A DNA stretch of 64,000 bases from Rhizobium etli CFN 42 (lineage in GTDB: Bacteria > Pseudomonadota > Alphaproteobacteria > Rhizobiales > Rhizobiaceae), in assembly GCF_000092045.1 (NCBI RefSeq), contig NC_007766.1, positions 310,001 through 374,000 on the forward strand, written 5' to 3'. A program made the translations under genes and the position numbers. The notes under the pieces were generated by a model. It had not been told where the DNA came from, did no database searches, and saw nothing but the letters and a program-made list of their open reading frames with translations. Shown piece by piece: positions 30,481 to 38,646 of this stretch. Within the stretch, counting starts at the first letter, position 1. Each line of letters starts with the position of its first letter.

Positions 30481-31704
30481 CTATTGCTGCGCGAGGCTCT
30501 GGATCGACTCCATCGTCTGCTTGGCGTCGGCGCTGCCGCCGAAGGCCGGCGGGAAATACTGGTTGAAAAGGTTTTCCACCGCCGCCCAATTGTTGGTGAT
30601 CACATAGGGCACCGAATGCGCCAAAGAATAATCGAGCGCCTCGCCGCCATTGGTGATGTCCTTGGCCGCCACCTTGTACCAGGAGGATTGCGAGGCCGAG
30701 CGGGCCGGCAGCGCGCGCCCTTGCTCGGCGAGGTATTGCAGTGCCTCCGGACTGGTCAGCACCTGGATCGCTTTCCAGGCGGCATCCTTGTTCTTGCTCG
30801 TCGTGGCAATGCCGAAGCCGGAGCCCGCCGTAACCGCGGCAAGGTCCTTGTCGTCTTCGCGCGGCAGGGTGGTGAGGCCGATCTTGAACTTCGCCTTGTC
30901 CTTCATGCCGATGATCGACCAGGGACCATCGACATACATAGCGACATTGCCCGAATTGAACCGGCCCTGGATGAATGTGCCGACATCGGCGCTCGACGGC
31001 ACCAGCGGCGCGATCTTATCCTTGGCGGCAAAGCCGATCACCCTGTCGGCGGCGGCAATGGCGCTGGGATTGGTAAGGTCGAGCTCGCCGGCATCGTTGA
31101 CATATTTATCACCCCAAGCCGCCGCCAGGACGGAATAGTTCTGCGGAGTGATGCCGAAGCCGTACTTGCCGTCTTTCGTCAGCTTCTTGGCGACGTCGGA
31201 AAATTCCGCGAGCGTCCAGCCCGGCTTCGGCAGCGGAATGCCCGCAGCTTCAAGCGCATCGCGGTTATAATAGACGACCCAAGGACCAACGTCATAGGGT
31301 AGACCATAAAGCTGCTTATCGACCGACATGCCGCCGATGATCGATGGCGTAAAAGCGCCGACGTCGAACTTATCGGCCGCGATCCGGTCATTCAGCGGCT
31401 CGAGCAGCGAATAGAAATTCGGCATGCGCAGCGACTGCATGGAAACAATGTCGGCGAGCTGGCCCGACGCCGCCAGCACGGGCAGACGGGTCCAGTAATC
31501 GACCCAGCCCGTCGTCGTCAGCGTCACTTTGATATCGGGGTATTTGGCATTCACCATGTCGGCCAGGTGCTGCCAGCCCTTGGTATCGGCCTCGGAACCG
31601 GTCCACATCTGCCAGGTCAGGTTGATCTGCTCGGCCGATGCTGTTGTGGCAAAGAGGCTGCCGCCGACTGCGGCAAGCAAAAGCGTTTTCTTCAGAACCT
31701 TCAT
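30481..31704 (-). CDS. Carbohydrate ABC transporter substrate-binding protein (locus B)
   Basis: A 407-residue family-1 solute-binding protein from the ATG at 31704, which follows GGGAGGAGAAACCC. The signal peptide is MKVLKKTLLLAAVGGSLFAT to ASA, and the mature protein starts EQINLTWQMW. Class motifs include NAKYPDIKVTLTTTGWVDYW, LYGLPYDVGPWVVYYNRDAL and GNVAMYVDGPWSIIGMKD. It follows the alpha-L-fucosidase gene by 49 bases. It probably captures a fucosylated oligosaccharide, judged only from the neighbouring enzyme. Confidence 0.92.
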   Translation of the reverse strand: MKVLKKTLLLAAVGGSLFATTASAEQINLTWQMWTGSEADTKGWQHLADMVNAKYPDIKVTLTTTGWVDYWTRLPVLAASGQLADIVSMQSLRMPNFYSLLEPLNDRIAADKFDVGAFTPSIIGGMSVDKQLYGLPYDVGPWVVYYNRDALEAAGIPLPKPGWTLAEFSDVAKKLTKDGKYGFGITPQNYSVLAAAWGDKYVNDAGELDLTNPSAIAAADRVIGFAAKDKIAPLVPSSADVGTFIQGRFNSGNVAMYVDGPWSIIGMKDKAKFKIGLTTLPREDDKDLAAVTAGSGFGIATTSKNKDAAWKAIQVLTSPEALQYLAEQGRALPARSASQSSWYKVAAKDITNGGEALDYSLAHSVPYVITNNWAAVENLFNQYFPPAFGGSADAKQTMESIQSLAQQ

Positions 31705-31753
31705 GGGTTTCTCCTCCCTCCATGACGCAATGAACACGCGAATGCGACCGAGT

Positions 31754-33052
31754 TCACGCCTTGAGGACGATCTCGATCACCGGGACAGTGACATCAGGTC
31801 GCCGGACCGGCAGTTCGAGCGTGATCATGCCCTCCGGCACCATCACGCCGATATTGGAATCCACGTCCTTCGTCTGGCTGAGCCAGCGCACTTCGCTGGC
31901 ATCGTGCAGGAACTGGGCATAGGCGATCCTGTCGGCGAGGCCCTCGATATGGATGTGGCGGTAAGGCCAGTTGTAGACATGCAGATAGAGGCGGTTGCCA
32001 CGTTGGGTGTAGCGGCAGCCGGCCGGCACGGGAAATTCGGACGGACCGGCGCCATAGATCGAGCGCCCATTGACCTCCATCCAGTTCTGGTAGACCTCGA
32101 GCGCGGCGATGGCGCGGGCGTCGAAGGTGCCGCGGCCAGTGGGGCCGACATTCATCAGGAGGTTGCCGCCGAGCGCGACGGAATCGATCAGCAGCTGGAT
32201 GATCTGCTCCGGGCTCTTCCAGCTGTCCTCGTCGCGGTGATAGCCCCATGAGCCGCTAAAGGTGTGGCAGGCTTCCCAGAGCACACCCTGACTGGCGATG
32301 GCGGGTGCCACGCGCGGCGTATACTGCTCAGGCGTCGTCACGTCGGGCAGCTTGCCCGGCGGCAGGTCGAGGCGGTTGTTGACGATGATTTCGGGCTGCA
32401 GCTGGCGAACAAGTTCGAGCAGCCGCTCGCTTTCCCAATCGGCGCGGCCCTTGCCTGGCAGGCCGCGATATTCGCGGCCGGGATAGCTGAAATCGAACCA
32501 AATGATGTCGATGCGACCGAAGCCGGTCAGAAGCTCGCGCACCTGCTCGCGCATATAGGCGGCATAATTGGCGATGTTGCGACCGGCATTCAGCGCCGCG
32601 GCCTCGGGGTGGTTGCGCAAGGGGTGGTGAACGTCGATCGGGAAATCGGGGTGATGCCAGTCGAGCAGCGAATAGTAGAAGCCGATCTTCAGCCCCTCGG
32701 CGCGAAACGCTTCGACCAGCGGCGTCAGCAGATCCTTGCCGCAGGGCGTGTTCGGCGCTTTATAGTCCGTCACCTTGCTGTCCCAGAGGCAGAAGCCTTC
32801 GTGGTGCTTGGTCGTCACCACGACGTATTTCATGCCGGCACGCCGCGCGCGGCGCGCCCAGGCCTTGGGATCGTAGAGATCGGGATCGAAATTCTCGAAA
32901 TAGCGCTGGTAGTGGTCGTCGTTCAGCTCTTCGCGGTTCTTCAACCACTCATGCCGGGCTCCCAAAGCATAAAGGCCCCAATGGATGAACATGCCAAGGC
33001 GATCATGGCTGAACCAGGCGTGCTTGCCCGGCTGGCGTTCCGAAATTGTCAC
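31754..33052 (-). CDS. Alpha-L-fucosidase, GH29
   Basis: A 432-residue GH29 enzyme. Start is GTG at 33052, seven bases after GGAGGA. Family motifs: LGMFIHWGLYALGA near the N-terminus (about 19-32), YVVVTTKHHEGFCLWDSK (about 76-93), and IDIIWFDFSYPG, where Asp187 of WFDF corresponds to the GH29 nucleophile; HEWLKN (about 34-39) is also conserved. GH29 enzymes release terminal alpha-L-fucose by a retaining mechanism. There is no signal peptide, so it should act after uptake. It is the first gene of the locus B operon, facing a LacI gene across a region with two identical-core palindromes, so it is probably induced by its own substrate or product. Confidence 0.9.
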   Translation of the reverse strand: MTISERQPGKHAWFSHDRLGMFIHWGLYALGARHEWLKNREELNDDHYQRYFENFDPDLYDPKAWARRARRAGMKYVVVTTKHHEGFCLWDSKVTDYKAPNTPCGKDLLTPLVEAFRAEGLKIGFYYSLLDWHHPDFPIDVHHPLRNHPEAAALNAGRNIANYAAYMREQVRELLTGFGRIDIIWFDFSYPGREYRGLPGKGRADWESERLLELVRQLQPEIIVNNRLDLPPGKLPDVTTPEQYTPRVAPAIASQGVLWEACHTFSGSWGYHRDEDSWKSPEQIIQLLIDSVALGGNLLMNVGPTGRGTFDARAIAALEVYQNWMEVNGRSIYGAGPSEFPVPAGCRYTQRGNRLYLHVYNWPYRHIHIEGLADRIAYAQFLHDASEVRWLSQTKDVDSNIGVMVPEGMITLELPVRRPDVTVPVIEIVLKA

Positions 33053-33090
33053 AGGTTTCTCCTCCCTGTTTCCCGGCTCGATATCATATC

Positions 33091-33102
33091 GAACCGGTTC
33101 GG
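33091..33102. promoter_or_regulatory. LacI-type operator near the fucosidase start
   Basis: CGAACCGGTTCG, a perfect 12-bp palindrome with the central CG typical of LacI-family sites, 39 bases upstream of the fucosidase GTG. The core GAACCGGTTC recurs at 33244. Confidence 0.75.
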
Positions 33103-33243
33103 TGGCTGATCATCTTGCTTGACTCCGCGCCTGTCAAGTCGAAATTCGAAAATCGGAAGACCCAGCGTCGATGACGCAGATTCTGGCCTGTCAAAGGGGA
33201 CAAGTTGCACAGACGAAGGAAATCTGCCAAAAGGAAAGCCTTA

Positions 33244-33253
33244 GAACCGGTTC
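33244..33253. promoter_or_regulatory. LacI-type operator at the start of the LacI gene
   Basis: GAACCGGTTC, matching the core of the site at 33091, ends one base before the ATG of the LacI gene. Binding here would give autorepression. The two sites are about 150 bases apart, compatible with looping. Confidence 0.72.
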
Positions 33254-33254
33254 G

Positions 33255-34268
33255 ATGGACATGACGACCATAAGAGATGTCGCGCGCCTTGCGGGAGTTT
33301 CAATCTCGACCGTCTCGCTTGCGCTCAACAGCCCGAAGCGGGTGGGCGCCGAGACGCTGGACCGCATTCAGCAGGCGATCAAATCGACCGGCTACCGCAT
33401 CGATCCGGTGGCCCAGACGCTGGCGCGCGGGCGCAGCTCGCTCGTCGGTTTCGTGTCCGCCAATCTCGGCAACATGTTCTTCGGCGACATCCGCCGCGAG
33501 ATCGAGCACCAGGCGCTCGATCATGGCTATTTCGTCCTGATCGCCGACTCTTCCGGCAGGGCCGATCTCGAACGGGCGCTGTTGGAGCGAATGGAAGCCC
33601 AGAAGATCGCCGGCATCGCGCTGGCGACCAACGGCCACGGCGAGGAATACGCCGCGTTCCTGCGCGACTTCAAGACGCCGATCGTGATGTTCGACCAGAA
33701 GGTGGAAGGTGCCGAGCGCGATTTTGTCGGCTCCGACAATCCGCTGACGACGACCATCCTGACCGAGCACCTGCTGCAGCTCGGCCACCGGCGCATCGCC
33801 TTCATCTCCGGCCCAAGCGGCCTGCACACCGCCGACGAGCGTCTGAAGGGCTTCATCGATACGATGGCCGCCGCCGGCGTCGATGTCGATCCCTCGCTGG
33901 TCACCGAGGGCGGCTATACCAGGACCGGCGGCCATACGCAGGCGATGCGGCTGCTCACCCTCCGCGACAGGCCGACCGCCATCATCGGCGCCAACAACAT
34001 GATGGGGCTCGCGACGCTGCAGGTGATGCAGGAAATGGGCTTCCGCTGCCCTGAGGACGTATCGCTGGCAATGGTCGACGATGTGCCCTGGAGCAACGTC
34101 ATCACGCCGCGCATAACCATGGTGGTGCAGGATGCCCAGAAGCTCGGCGAACTGGCGGCGCAGCGGCTGCTGGCAAGAATCTCAAGCCCCGAAGCCGCCG
34201 CCGAGCCGCCGCGGGATTTCATTCTGACGCCGAGATTCGTGCGGGGGGAGTCGACCAAGCGGCTGTGA
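33255..34268 (+). CDS. LacI-family repressor of the fucosidase locus
   Basis: A 337-residue LacI protein. The HTH begins immediately (TTIRDVARLAGVSISTVSLALN), with hinge helix RIQQAIKSTGYRID, then the effector-binding core with late motifs AIIGANNMMGLATLQVMQEMG, VSLAMVDDVPW and ITMVVQDAQKLGELAAQRL. Start is ATG at 33255 or 33261; both lie against the operator, and neither has a strong ribosome site. Divergent from the fucosidase gene with shared operators, it is the evident local regulator. The inducer is presumably fucose or a fucosyl-oligosaccharide. Confidence 0.9.
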   Translation: MDMTTIRDVARLAGVSISTVSLALNSPKRVGAETLDRIQQAIKSTGYRIDPVAQTLARGRSSLVGFVSANLGNMFFGDIRREIEHQALDHGYFVLIADSSGRADLERALLERMEAQKIAGIALATNGHGEEYAAFLRDFKTPIVMFDQKVEGAERDFVGSDNPLTTTILTEHLLQLGHRRIAFISGPSGLHTADERLKGFIDTMAAAGVDVDPSLVTEGGYTRTGGHTQAMRLLTLRDRPTAIIGANNMMGLATLQVMQEMGFRCPEDVSLAMVDDVPWSNVITPRITMVVQDAQKLGELAAQRLLARISSPEAAAEPPRDFILTPRFVRGESTKRL

Positions 34269-34270
34269 TT

Positions 34271-34543
34271 CTATTGCGAAGGCAGCGAGATCGGCTTCTC
34301 GCCATCGAGGCTATCGGCCCAGGCCTGCACAAACCGGTGATTGACAGTATTACCCCCATCAACGTCCGCCAGCGCCTCGATCGTCAAGCGCCGACGCTCG
34401 GCCTTCTGCGAAAACTGAACGTGTGAGGCCAGCCCCTTAGCTTCCATCGAAATCCCCATCCAACCATTCGCGCGACTAACTCTTGCGGTATCCAGCGAAG
34501 AAGCCTCGGCGAACCCGCATTGAAATGAAGACAGATTTGTCAT
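34271..34543 (-). pseudogene. Possible remnant of a ribbon-helix-helix antitoxin-like gene
   Basis: Ninety codons ending AERRRLTIEALADVDGGN and then VNHRFVQAWADSLDGEKP. The C-terminal half resembles the tail of CopG/RHH-type antitoxins, which end in an ALADVDAGRVIDH-AVQAWADSL pattern. The N-terminal half, which should hold the beta-strand and two helices of the DNA-binding domain, is not recognisable. No toxin gene follows: the LacI gene ends 2 bases away convergently. I read this as a decayed antitoxin fragment, at low confidence, from memory of the family's ending. Confidence 0.35.
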
Positions 34544-34620
34544 ACATGTGTGATGAATCGTAGATTTACGAATGCCGCACTAACGGCATCCGGATCAAAG
34601 CCGATGCGGGGGGGGGAAGC

Positions 34621-35355
34621 ATGGCTATGCAGGGGAAGGATCGCGGCAGGGGCTCGGGGTCACTGGTCTCACGGGTCGGCGAAAGCCTTCGGCAAGCCAT
34701 TTTGAGCGGCCAGTATGCCGCCGGCGACAAGCTTCCGAGCGAGCATGAACTGACCGAAACGCACAGCGTCAGCCGAACCGTGGTGCGCGAGGCGGTCGCC
34801 GCGCTGCGGTCCGACGGGTTGGTCGAGGTGCGCCAGGGTGCCGGAATTTTCGTGATCAGCCCCGACCCGGCGCTGTCGGGCCGGAAGGTCGACAAGGCCC
34901 GCGTCGCTTCCGATCTCGAAGTGCTCGAAATCCGCACCCCCGTCGAAATCGAGGCAGCGGGACTTGCCGCGCTCCGCCGTTCACCGGCGCAGGAAGAGGC
35001 GATCTTCGAATGCCATCGGAAAATCCTCCATTGCATCGAGACGGACCAATCCATCCGCGAGGCGGATCTGGAACTCCATGTCGCCATCGCCGAGGCGACG
35101 AACAATCCGCTGTTCAAGCACTTCCTGGAATCCCAGGGCTCGGCGATCATCCCGCAGTCGCGGCTCGTCCCGGAAACCCGAACCGTCGAGCAGACCGCCT
35201 ACCGCAAGCTGATCCATCGCGAACATGAAACGATCATCGTCGCGATCTCTGACAGGGACGATCAGGCCGCGCGCAACGCCATGCGCGAGCATCTGGTCGG
35301 CAGCCAGGCGCGATATCGCAACCTGCTGAAGGATCTGCGCAGCTTTACAAGCTGA
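34621..35355 (+). CDS. GntR-family regulator, FadR subfamily (FCD domain)
   Basis: A 244-residue protein: winged HTH (VGESLRQAILSGQYAAGDKL, EHELTETHSVSRTVVREAVAAL, DGLVEVRQGAGIFV, about residues 15-80), then an all-helical FCD domain with the metal/ligand residues of the FadR class (DLELHVAIAEATNNPLFKHF, LIHREHETIIVAISDRD, AMREHL). FadR-type regulators respond to organic acids and control adjacent catabolic or transport genes. It is the likely regulator of the NMT1-type importer that follows on the same strand after 247 bases. The region before its start holds a run of nine G (34608-34616), which serves as its ribosome site. Confidence 0.88.
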   Translation: MAMQGKDRGRGSGSLVSRVGESLRQAILSGQYAAGDKLPSEHELTETHSVSRTVVREAVAALRSDGLVEVRQGAGIFVISPDPALSGRKVDKARVASDLEVLEIRTPVEIEAAGLAALRRSPAQEEAIFECHRKILHCIETDQSIREADLELHVAIAEATNNPLFKHFLESQGSAIIPQSRLVPETRTVEQTAYRKLIHREHETIIVAISDRDDQAARNAMREHLVGSQARYRNLLKDLRSFTS

Positions 35356-35474
35356 GGCCGGCGGGAAGCGCCGCAAGCCCATCCGGCAGCAGCAAGCGAA
35401 TCTGCTGGCCGATTGCGTCATCACGTCTATTGTAGGGCTGCTGCGCGCCCGGTCCGCATGCGGTATGGACGGAC

Positions 35475-35585
35475 GGTTTACCCGTCTGCGACTGAAAGCT
35501 AGTTGAAAGCTTCGGCGTCCTAGGAAAGGGCAGCATCGTGGAGGAGACACGGGTCAAGGTGGCGAGACGACGATGCGGGTAAACC
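35475..35585 (+). promoter_or_regulatory. Possible structured leader RNA or paired operators before the NMT1-type importer
   Basis: GGTTTACCCG (35475-35484) pairs perfectly with CGGGTAAACC (35576-35585), only a few bases before the AGGAGG ribosome site of the binding-protein gene. Inside lie further complementary pairs: GCATCGT (35533-35539) with ACGATGC (35570-35576), and AAGCT with AGCTT. The 5' arm can instead form a local hairpin, GACGG-TTTAC-CCGTC. Mutually exclusive pairings near a ribosome site resemble a riboswitch. I could not match any known class. The same 9-10 bp repeats could alternatively be two half-sites bound by the GntR protein. Confidence 0.4.
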
Positions 35586-35602
35586 ACTAGGAGGAGTTTT
35601 CC

Positions 35603-36616
35603 ATGCGTTCTTCACGCAGCCTTTTTCACACCGTCGCTATTTCCGCCCTCATGGCCACGGCATCGCTGACCACCAGCGCCGCCCATGCGGCCGACAAGAT
35701 CACCATCATGGTCGGCGGCTATGAAAAACAGATCTATCTGCCCGCCAAGCTTGCCGAATCCCTCGGCTACTTCAAGGACGAGGGACTCGATGTCGAGCTT
35801 TTGAACGAAGCGGCCGGCGTCGATGCCGAAAACCAGCTGCTGGCTGGCGCCGTCCAGGGTGTTGTCGGCTTCTACGACCACTGTGTGGATCTCCAGGCCA
35901 AGGGCAAGTTCGTCGAATCCATCGTCCAGTTCAGCCAGGCGCCGGGCGAGGTCGAGATGGTGTCGAGCAAGCATCAGGAGATCAAGTCGCCGGCCGACTT
36001 CAAGGGCAAGAGCCTCGGCGTCACCGGTCTCGGCTCCTCGACCAATTTCCTGACCCTTTACATGGCCTCCAAGGCCGGCCTGAAGCCCGGCGATGTCGTC
36101 ACCATTCCCGTCGGCGCCGGCGGCACTTTCATCGCGGCCATGCAGCAAGATCAGATCCAGGCCGGCATGACGACGGAGCCGACGATTTCGCGCATGATCA
36201 AGACAGGCGAAGCGAGCGTTCTCGTCGACATGCGCACTGTTGAAGCGACCCGTCAGGCGCTCGGTGGCACCTATCCGGCTGCCTCGCTCTACATGGAAAC
36301 CTCCTGGGTAGATGAGCACAAGGAAGAAGCGCAGAAGCTCGCTAACGCCTTCGTCAAGACGCTGAAATACATCAACACCCATTCGGCCGCCGAAATCGCC
36401 GACAAGATGCCGAAGGATTTCTACGTCGGCGACAAGGACGGCTACATCAAGGCCCTCGAAGAGGGCAAGGGCATGTTCACGGCCGATGGCGTCATGCCGG
36501 AAGACGGTCCGAAGACCGTGCTTGCCGTGCTCTCGGAGTTCTCCAAGAACGTCAAGGGCAAGCAGATCGACCTTTCCAAGACCTACACGACGGAATTCGT
36601 CAAGAACGTCCAGTAA
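35603..36616 (+). CDS. ABC transporter substrate-binding protein, NMT1/TauA/SsuA-like
   Basis: A 337-residue protein with signal peptide (MRSSRSLFHTVAISALMATA to AHA) and an NMT1-like fold: YLPAKLAESLGYFKDEGLDVELL is the hallmark opening, followed by GVVGFYDHCVDLQ, SLGVTGLGSSTNFLTLYMA and GTFIAAMQQDQIQAGMTTEP. Family members bind nitrate, sulfonates, thiamine precursors, purine breakdown products or other small organics; the ligand cannot be told. Start follows AGGAGG. The downstream ATPase and permease genes complete the importer, with a GC-rich hairpin after this gene. Confidence 0.9.
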   Translation: MRSSRSLFHTVAISALMATASLTTSAAHAADKITIMVGGYEKQIYLPAKLAESLGYFKDEGLDVELLNEAAGVDAENQLLAGAVQGVVGFYDHCVDLQAKGKFVESIVQFSQAPGEVEMVSSKHQEIKSPADFKGKSLGVTGLGSSTNFLTLYMASKAGLKPGDVVTIPVGAGGTFIAAMQQDQIQAGMTTEPTISRMIKTGEASVLVDMRTVEATRQALGGTYPAASLYMETSWVDEHKEEAQKLANAFVKTLKYINTHSAAEIADKMPKDFYVGDKDGYIKALEEGKGMFTADGVMPEDGPKTVLAVLSEFSKNVKGKQIDLSKTYTTEFVKNVQ

Positions 36617-36625
36617 GTCAGCCGC

Positions 36626-36654
36626 GCCGCTCCCGGCTTCCAACCGGGAGCGGC
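36626..36654 (+). repeat. Intercistronic hairpin after the NMT1-type binding-protein gene
   Basis: GCCGCTCCCGG / CCGGGAGCGGC, an 11-bp perfect stem with a 7-base loop, ten bases after the stop codon and before the ATPase gene. It probably stabilises the binding-protein message. Confidence 0.65.
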
Positions 36655-36709
36655 CCCGTTCGATCATGGGCATTGCGTGCGCGCCCTCAAGCACGCCTCA
36701 GGTATCACC

Positions 36710-37528
36710 ATGCAACAGGACAACAAACAGGTCCCGGCGATCGAGCTGATCAATGTCAGCCGCCGCTTCGTCTCGCCCACAGGCAAGTCGCTCACTGCGC
36801 TGCGGGATTTCAACATGACGGTCGCTCGCGGCGAGTTCGTCGCCGTCGTCGGCCCGACCGGATGCGGCAAGTCGACGACCCTCAATCTCGTGACGGGCCT
36901 CGCACGCCCCTCCGCCGGCGAAGTCCGCCTGATGGGCGGGCCGATCACCGGTATCGACCCGCGCGTCGGCTTTGCGTTCCAGACCGACGCGCTCTTTCCC
37001 TGGAAGAACGTCATCGACAACGTCATGGCCGGTCCGCTGTTCCGCGGCAAATCGCGCGCCGAGGCTGAGAAGATGGCCCGCGATTGGCTGGCGCGCGTCG
37101 GCCTGTCGAAGTTTCTGCATCACTATCCGCATCAGCTCTCCGGCGGTATGCGCAAGCGCGTCTCGCTGGCGCAGACCTTCATCAACGAACCTGAGATCCT
37201 GCTGATGGACGAGCCTTTCTCGGCGCTCGACGTGCAGACCCGGACCGTCATGCACGAGGAACTGCTCAAGCTCTGGGCGGAGCGCAAGGCGTCGGTGGTG
37301 TTCGTCACCCACGATCTCGAAGAGGCCGTGGCGCTCGCCGACAAGGTCTATGTGCTGACCGCCGGCCCGGCCACGGTCAAGTCGGTCTACACGATCGATC
37401 TTCCCCGGCCGCGCATCGTCTCGGAGATCCGCTACGAGCAGAGCTTCATCGATTACTGCAAGACGATCTGGGAAGACCTGCGCGAAGAGGTCGAGACCAG
37501 CTACCGCCGCGCAAGCGAAGCAGCCTGA
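36710..37528 (+). CDS. ABC transporter ATPase, TauB/SsuB-like
   Basis: A 272-residue ATPase from the ATG at 36710. It has Walker A (GPTGCGKST), a Q-loop in VGFAFQTDALFPWKNV, signature LSGGMRKRVSLAQ, Walker B (EILLMDEPFSALD) and switch histidine in FVTHDLEEA. The length and lack of a TOBE domain fit the nitrate/sulfonate/taurine group. It is followed 11 bases later by its permease. In-frame codons upstream of 36710 carry no ribosome site. Confidence 0.92.
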   Translation: MQQDNKQVPAIELINVSRRFVSPTGKSLTALRDFNMTVARGEFVAVVGPTGCGKSTTLNLVTGLARPSAGEVRLMGGPITGIDPRVGFAFQTDALFPWKNVIDNVMAGPLFRGKSRAEAEKMARDWLARVGLSKFLHHYPHQLSGGMRKRVSLAQTFINEPEILLMDEPFSALDVQTRTVMHEELLKLWAERKASVVFVTHDLEEAVALADKVYVLTAGPATVKSVYTIDLPRPRIVSEIRYEQSFIDYCKTIWEDLREEVETSYRRASEAA

Positions 37529-37539
37529 GGGAGGATATC

Positions 37540-38421
37540 ATGGCACACATCACGCTCGAGGCCGGTTCGACCGCTCTCTTTCGCCCGGGCACATCGGATG
37601 CCGAAATCGAAGCCTCAGCACTGAAGGCCATGCGCCGGCGCAACACGCTGGTGCGCTTCTGGCAGATCGCCATCCTGGTCTTCGTGATCGGCATGTGGGA
37701 GCTTGCCTCCAACATGCAGTGGATCGACCCGTTCTTCTACTCGAGCCCGAGCGGCGTTCTCGAGCGCCTTTACGAATGGGCGACAGAGGGCACGACCGAA
37801 GGATCGCTCTGGTATAATCTCTGGGTGACGATGGAGGAGGCGCTGATCGGCTTCTTCGCCGGCTCGATCACCGGCGTCTTCGTCGGCATCGGCCTCGGCC
37901 GCAACCGTTTCCTGTCGGATATCTTCTCCGTCTACATCAAGGCGATCAACTCGATCCCGCGCGTCGTCCTGGCCCCAATCTTCATCATGATCATGGGTCT
38001 CGGCCTGCCGTCCAAGGTGGCGCTCGCCTTCATCATGGTGTTCTTCGTCGTCTTCGCCAACGCCTTCCAGGGCGTGCGCGAAGCCGACCGCAACATGATC
38101 GCCAACGCCCGCATTCTCGGCGCTTCCGACTGGCAGGTGACGCGCACGGTGGTCATTCCCTCGGCGATGAGCTGGATCTTCGCGAGCCTCCACGTCTCCT
38201 TCGGCTTTGCGATCATCGGTGCAATCGTCGGCGAATTCGTCGGCGCCCGCTTCGGCATCGGTCAGTTGATCTCGATCGCCAAGGGCACGTTCGATGCGGC
38301 CGGCATGTTCGCGGCCATCCTCCTCGTCATGGTCGTCACGCTTTTTGCCGAATACATCATGACGCTGATCGAAAACCGCCTGGCGAAATGGCGGCCGCAG
38401 CAGCACCTCGATACGCAATAA
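37540..38421 (+). CDS. ABC transporter permease, TauC/SsuC-like
   Basis: A 293-residue permease with about six membrane helices, from ILVFVIGMWELASNM onward. The EAA-type loop EADRNMIANARILGAS lies after FFVVFANAFQGV and is typical of this group. It completes the operon. A strong hairpin terminator follows at 38452-38476. Confidence 0.92.
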   Translation: MAHITLEAGSTALFRPGTSDAEIEASALKAMRRRNTLVRFWQIAILVFVIGMWELASNMQWIDPFFYSSPSGVLERLYEWATEGTTEGSLWYNLWVTMEEALIGFFAGSITGVFVGIGLGRNRFLSDIFSVYIKAINSIPRVVLAPIFIMIMGLGLPSKVALAFIMVFFVVFANAFQGVREADRNMIANARILGASDWQVTRTVVIPSAMSWIFASLHVSFGFAIIGAIVGEFVGARFGIGQLISIAKGTFDAAGMFAAILLVMVVTLFAEYIMTLIENRLAKWRPQQHLDTQ

Positions 38422-38451
38422 ATCCGCCTCCTCCCAAGGCAGATCGAAGCG

Positions 38452-38476
38452 AAGGCCGGGCGCCATGCCCGGCCTT
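38452..38476 (+). terminator. Terminator of the NMT1-type importer operon
   Basis: AAGGCCGGGC / GCCCGGCCTT, a perfect 10-bp stem with a 5-base loop, followed by TCGTTTGATGG. Located 31 bases past the permease stop. Confidence 0.75.
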
Positions 38477-38646
38477 TCGTTTGATGGCAAAAATCGTTCT
38501 TTGCCCCGCGTCATCCGGCACTTGCCCCTCATCTGGCTGCCGCACCTCCCCGCGGCGAAGGGACCATGCCGCACCCTCTCCCCGCCTTTTACGGGCAGCC
38601 TCACGGTCGGGAACCGGACAGAATGGGCAAGCCCAAGCATGACCAT

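Noticed and set aside
35475..35585. TPP, FMN, cobalamin, glycine, SAM or guanidine riboswitch
   Set aside because: None of the conserved core strings I know for these classes could be aligned, so only an unnamed structured leader is proposed.
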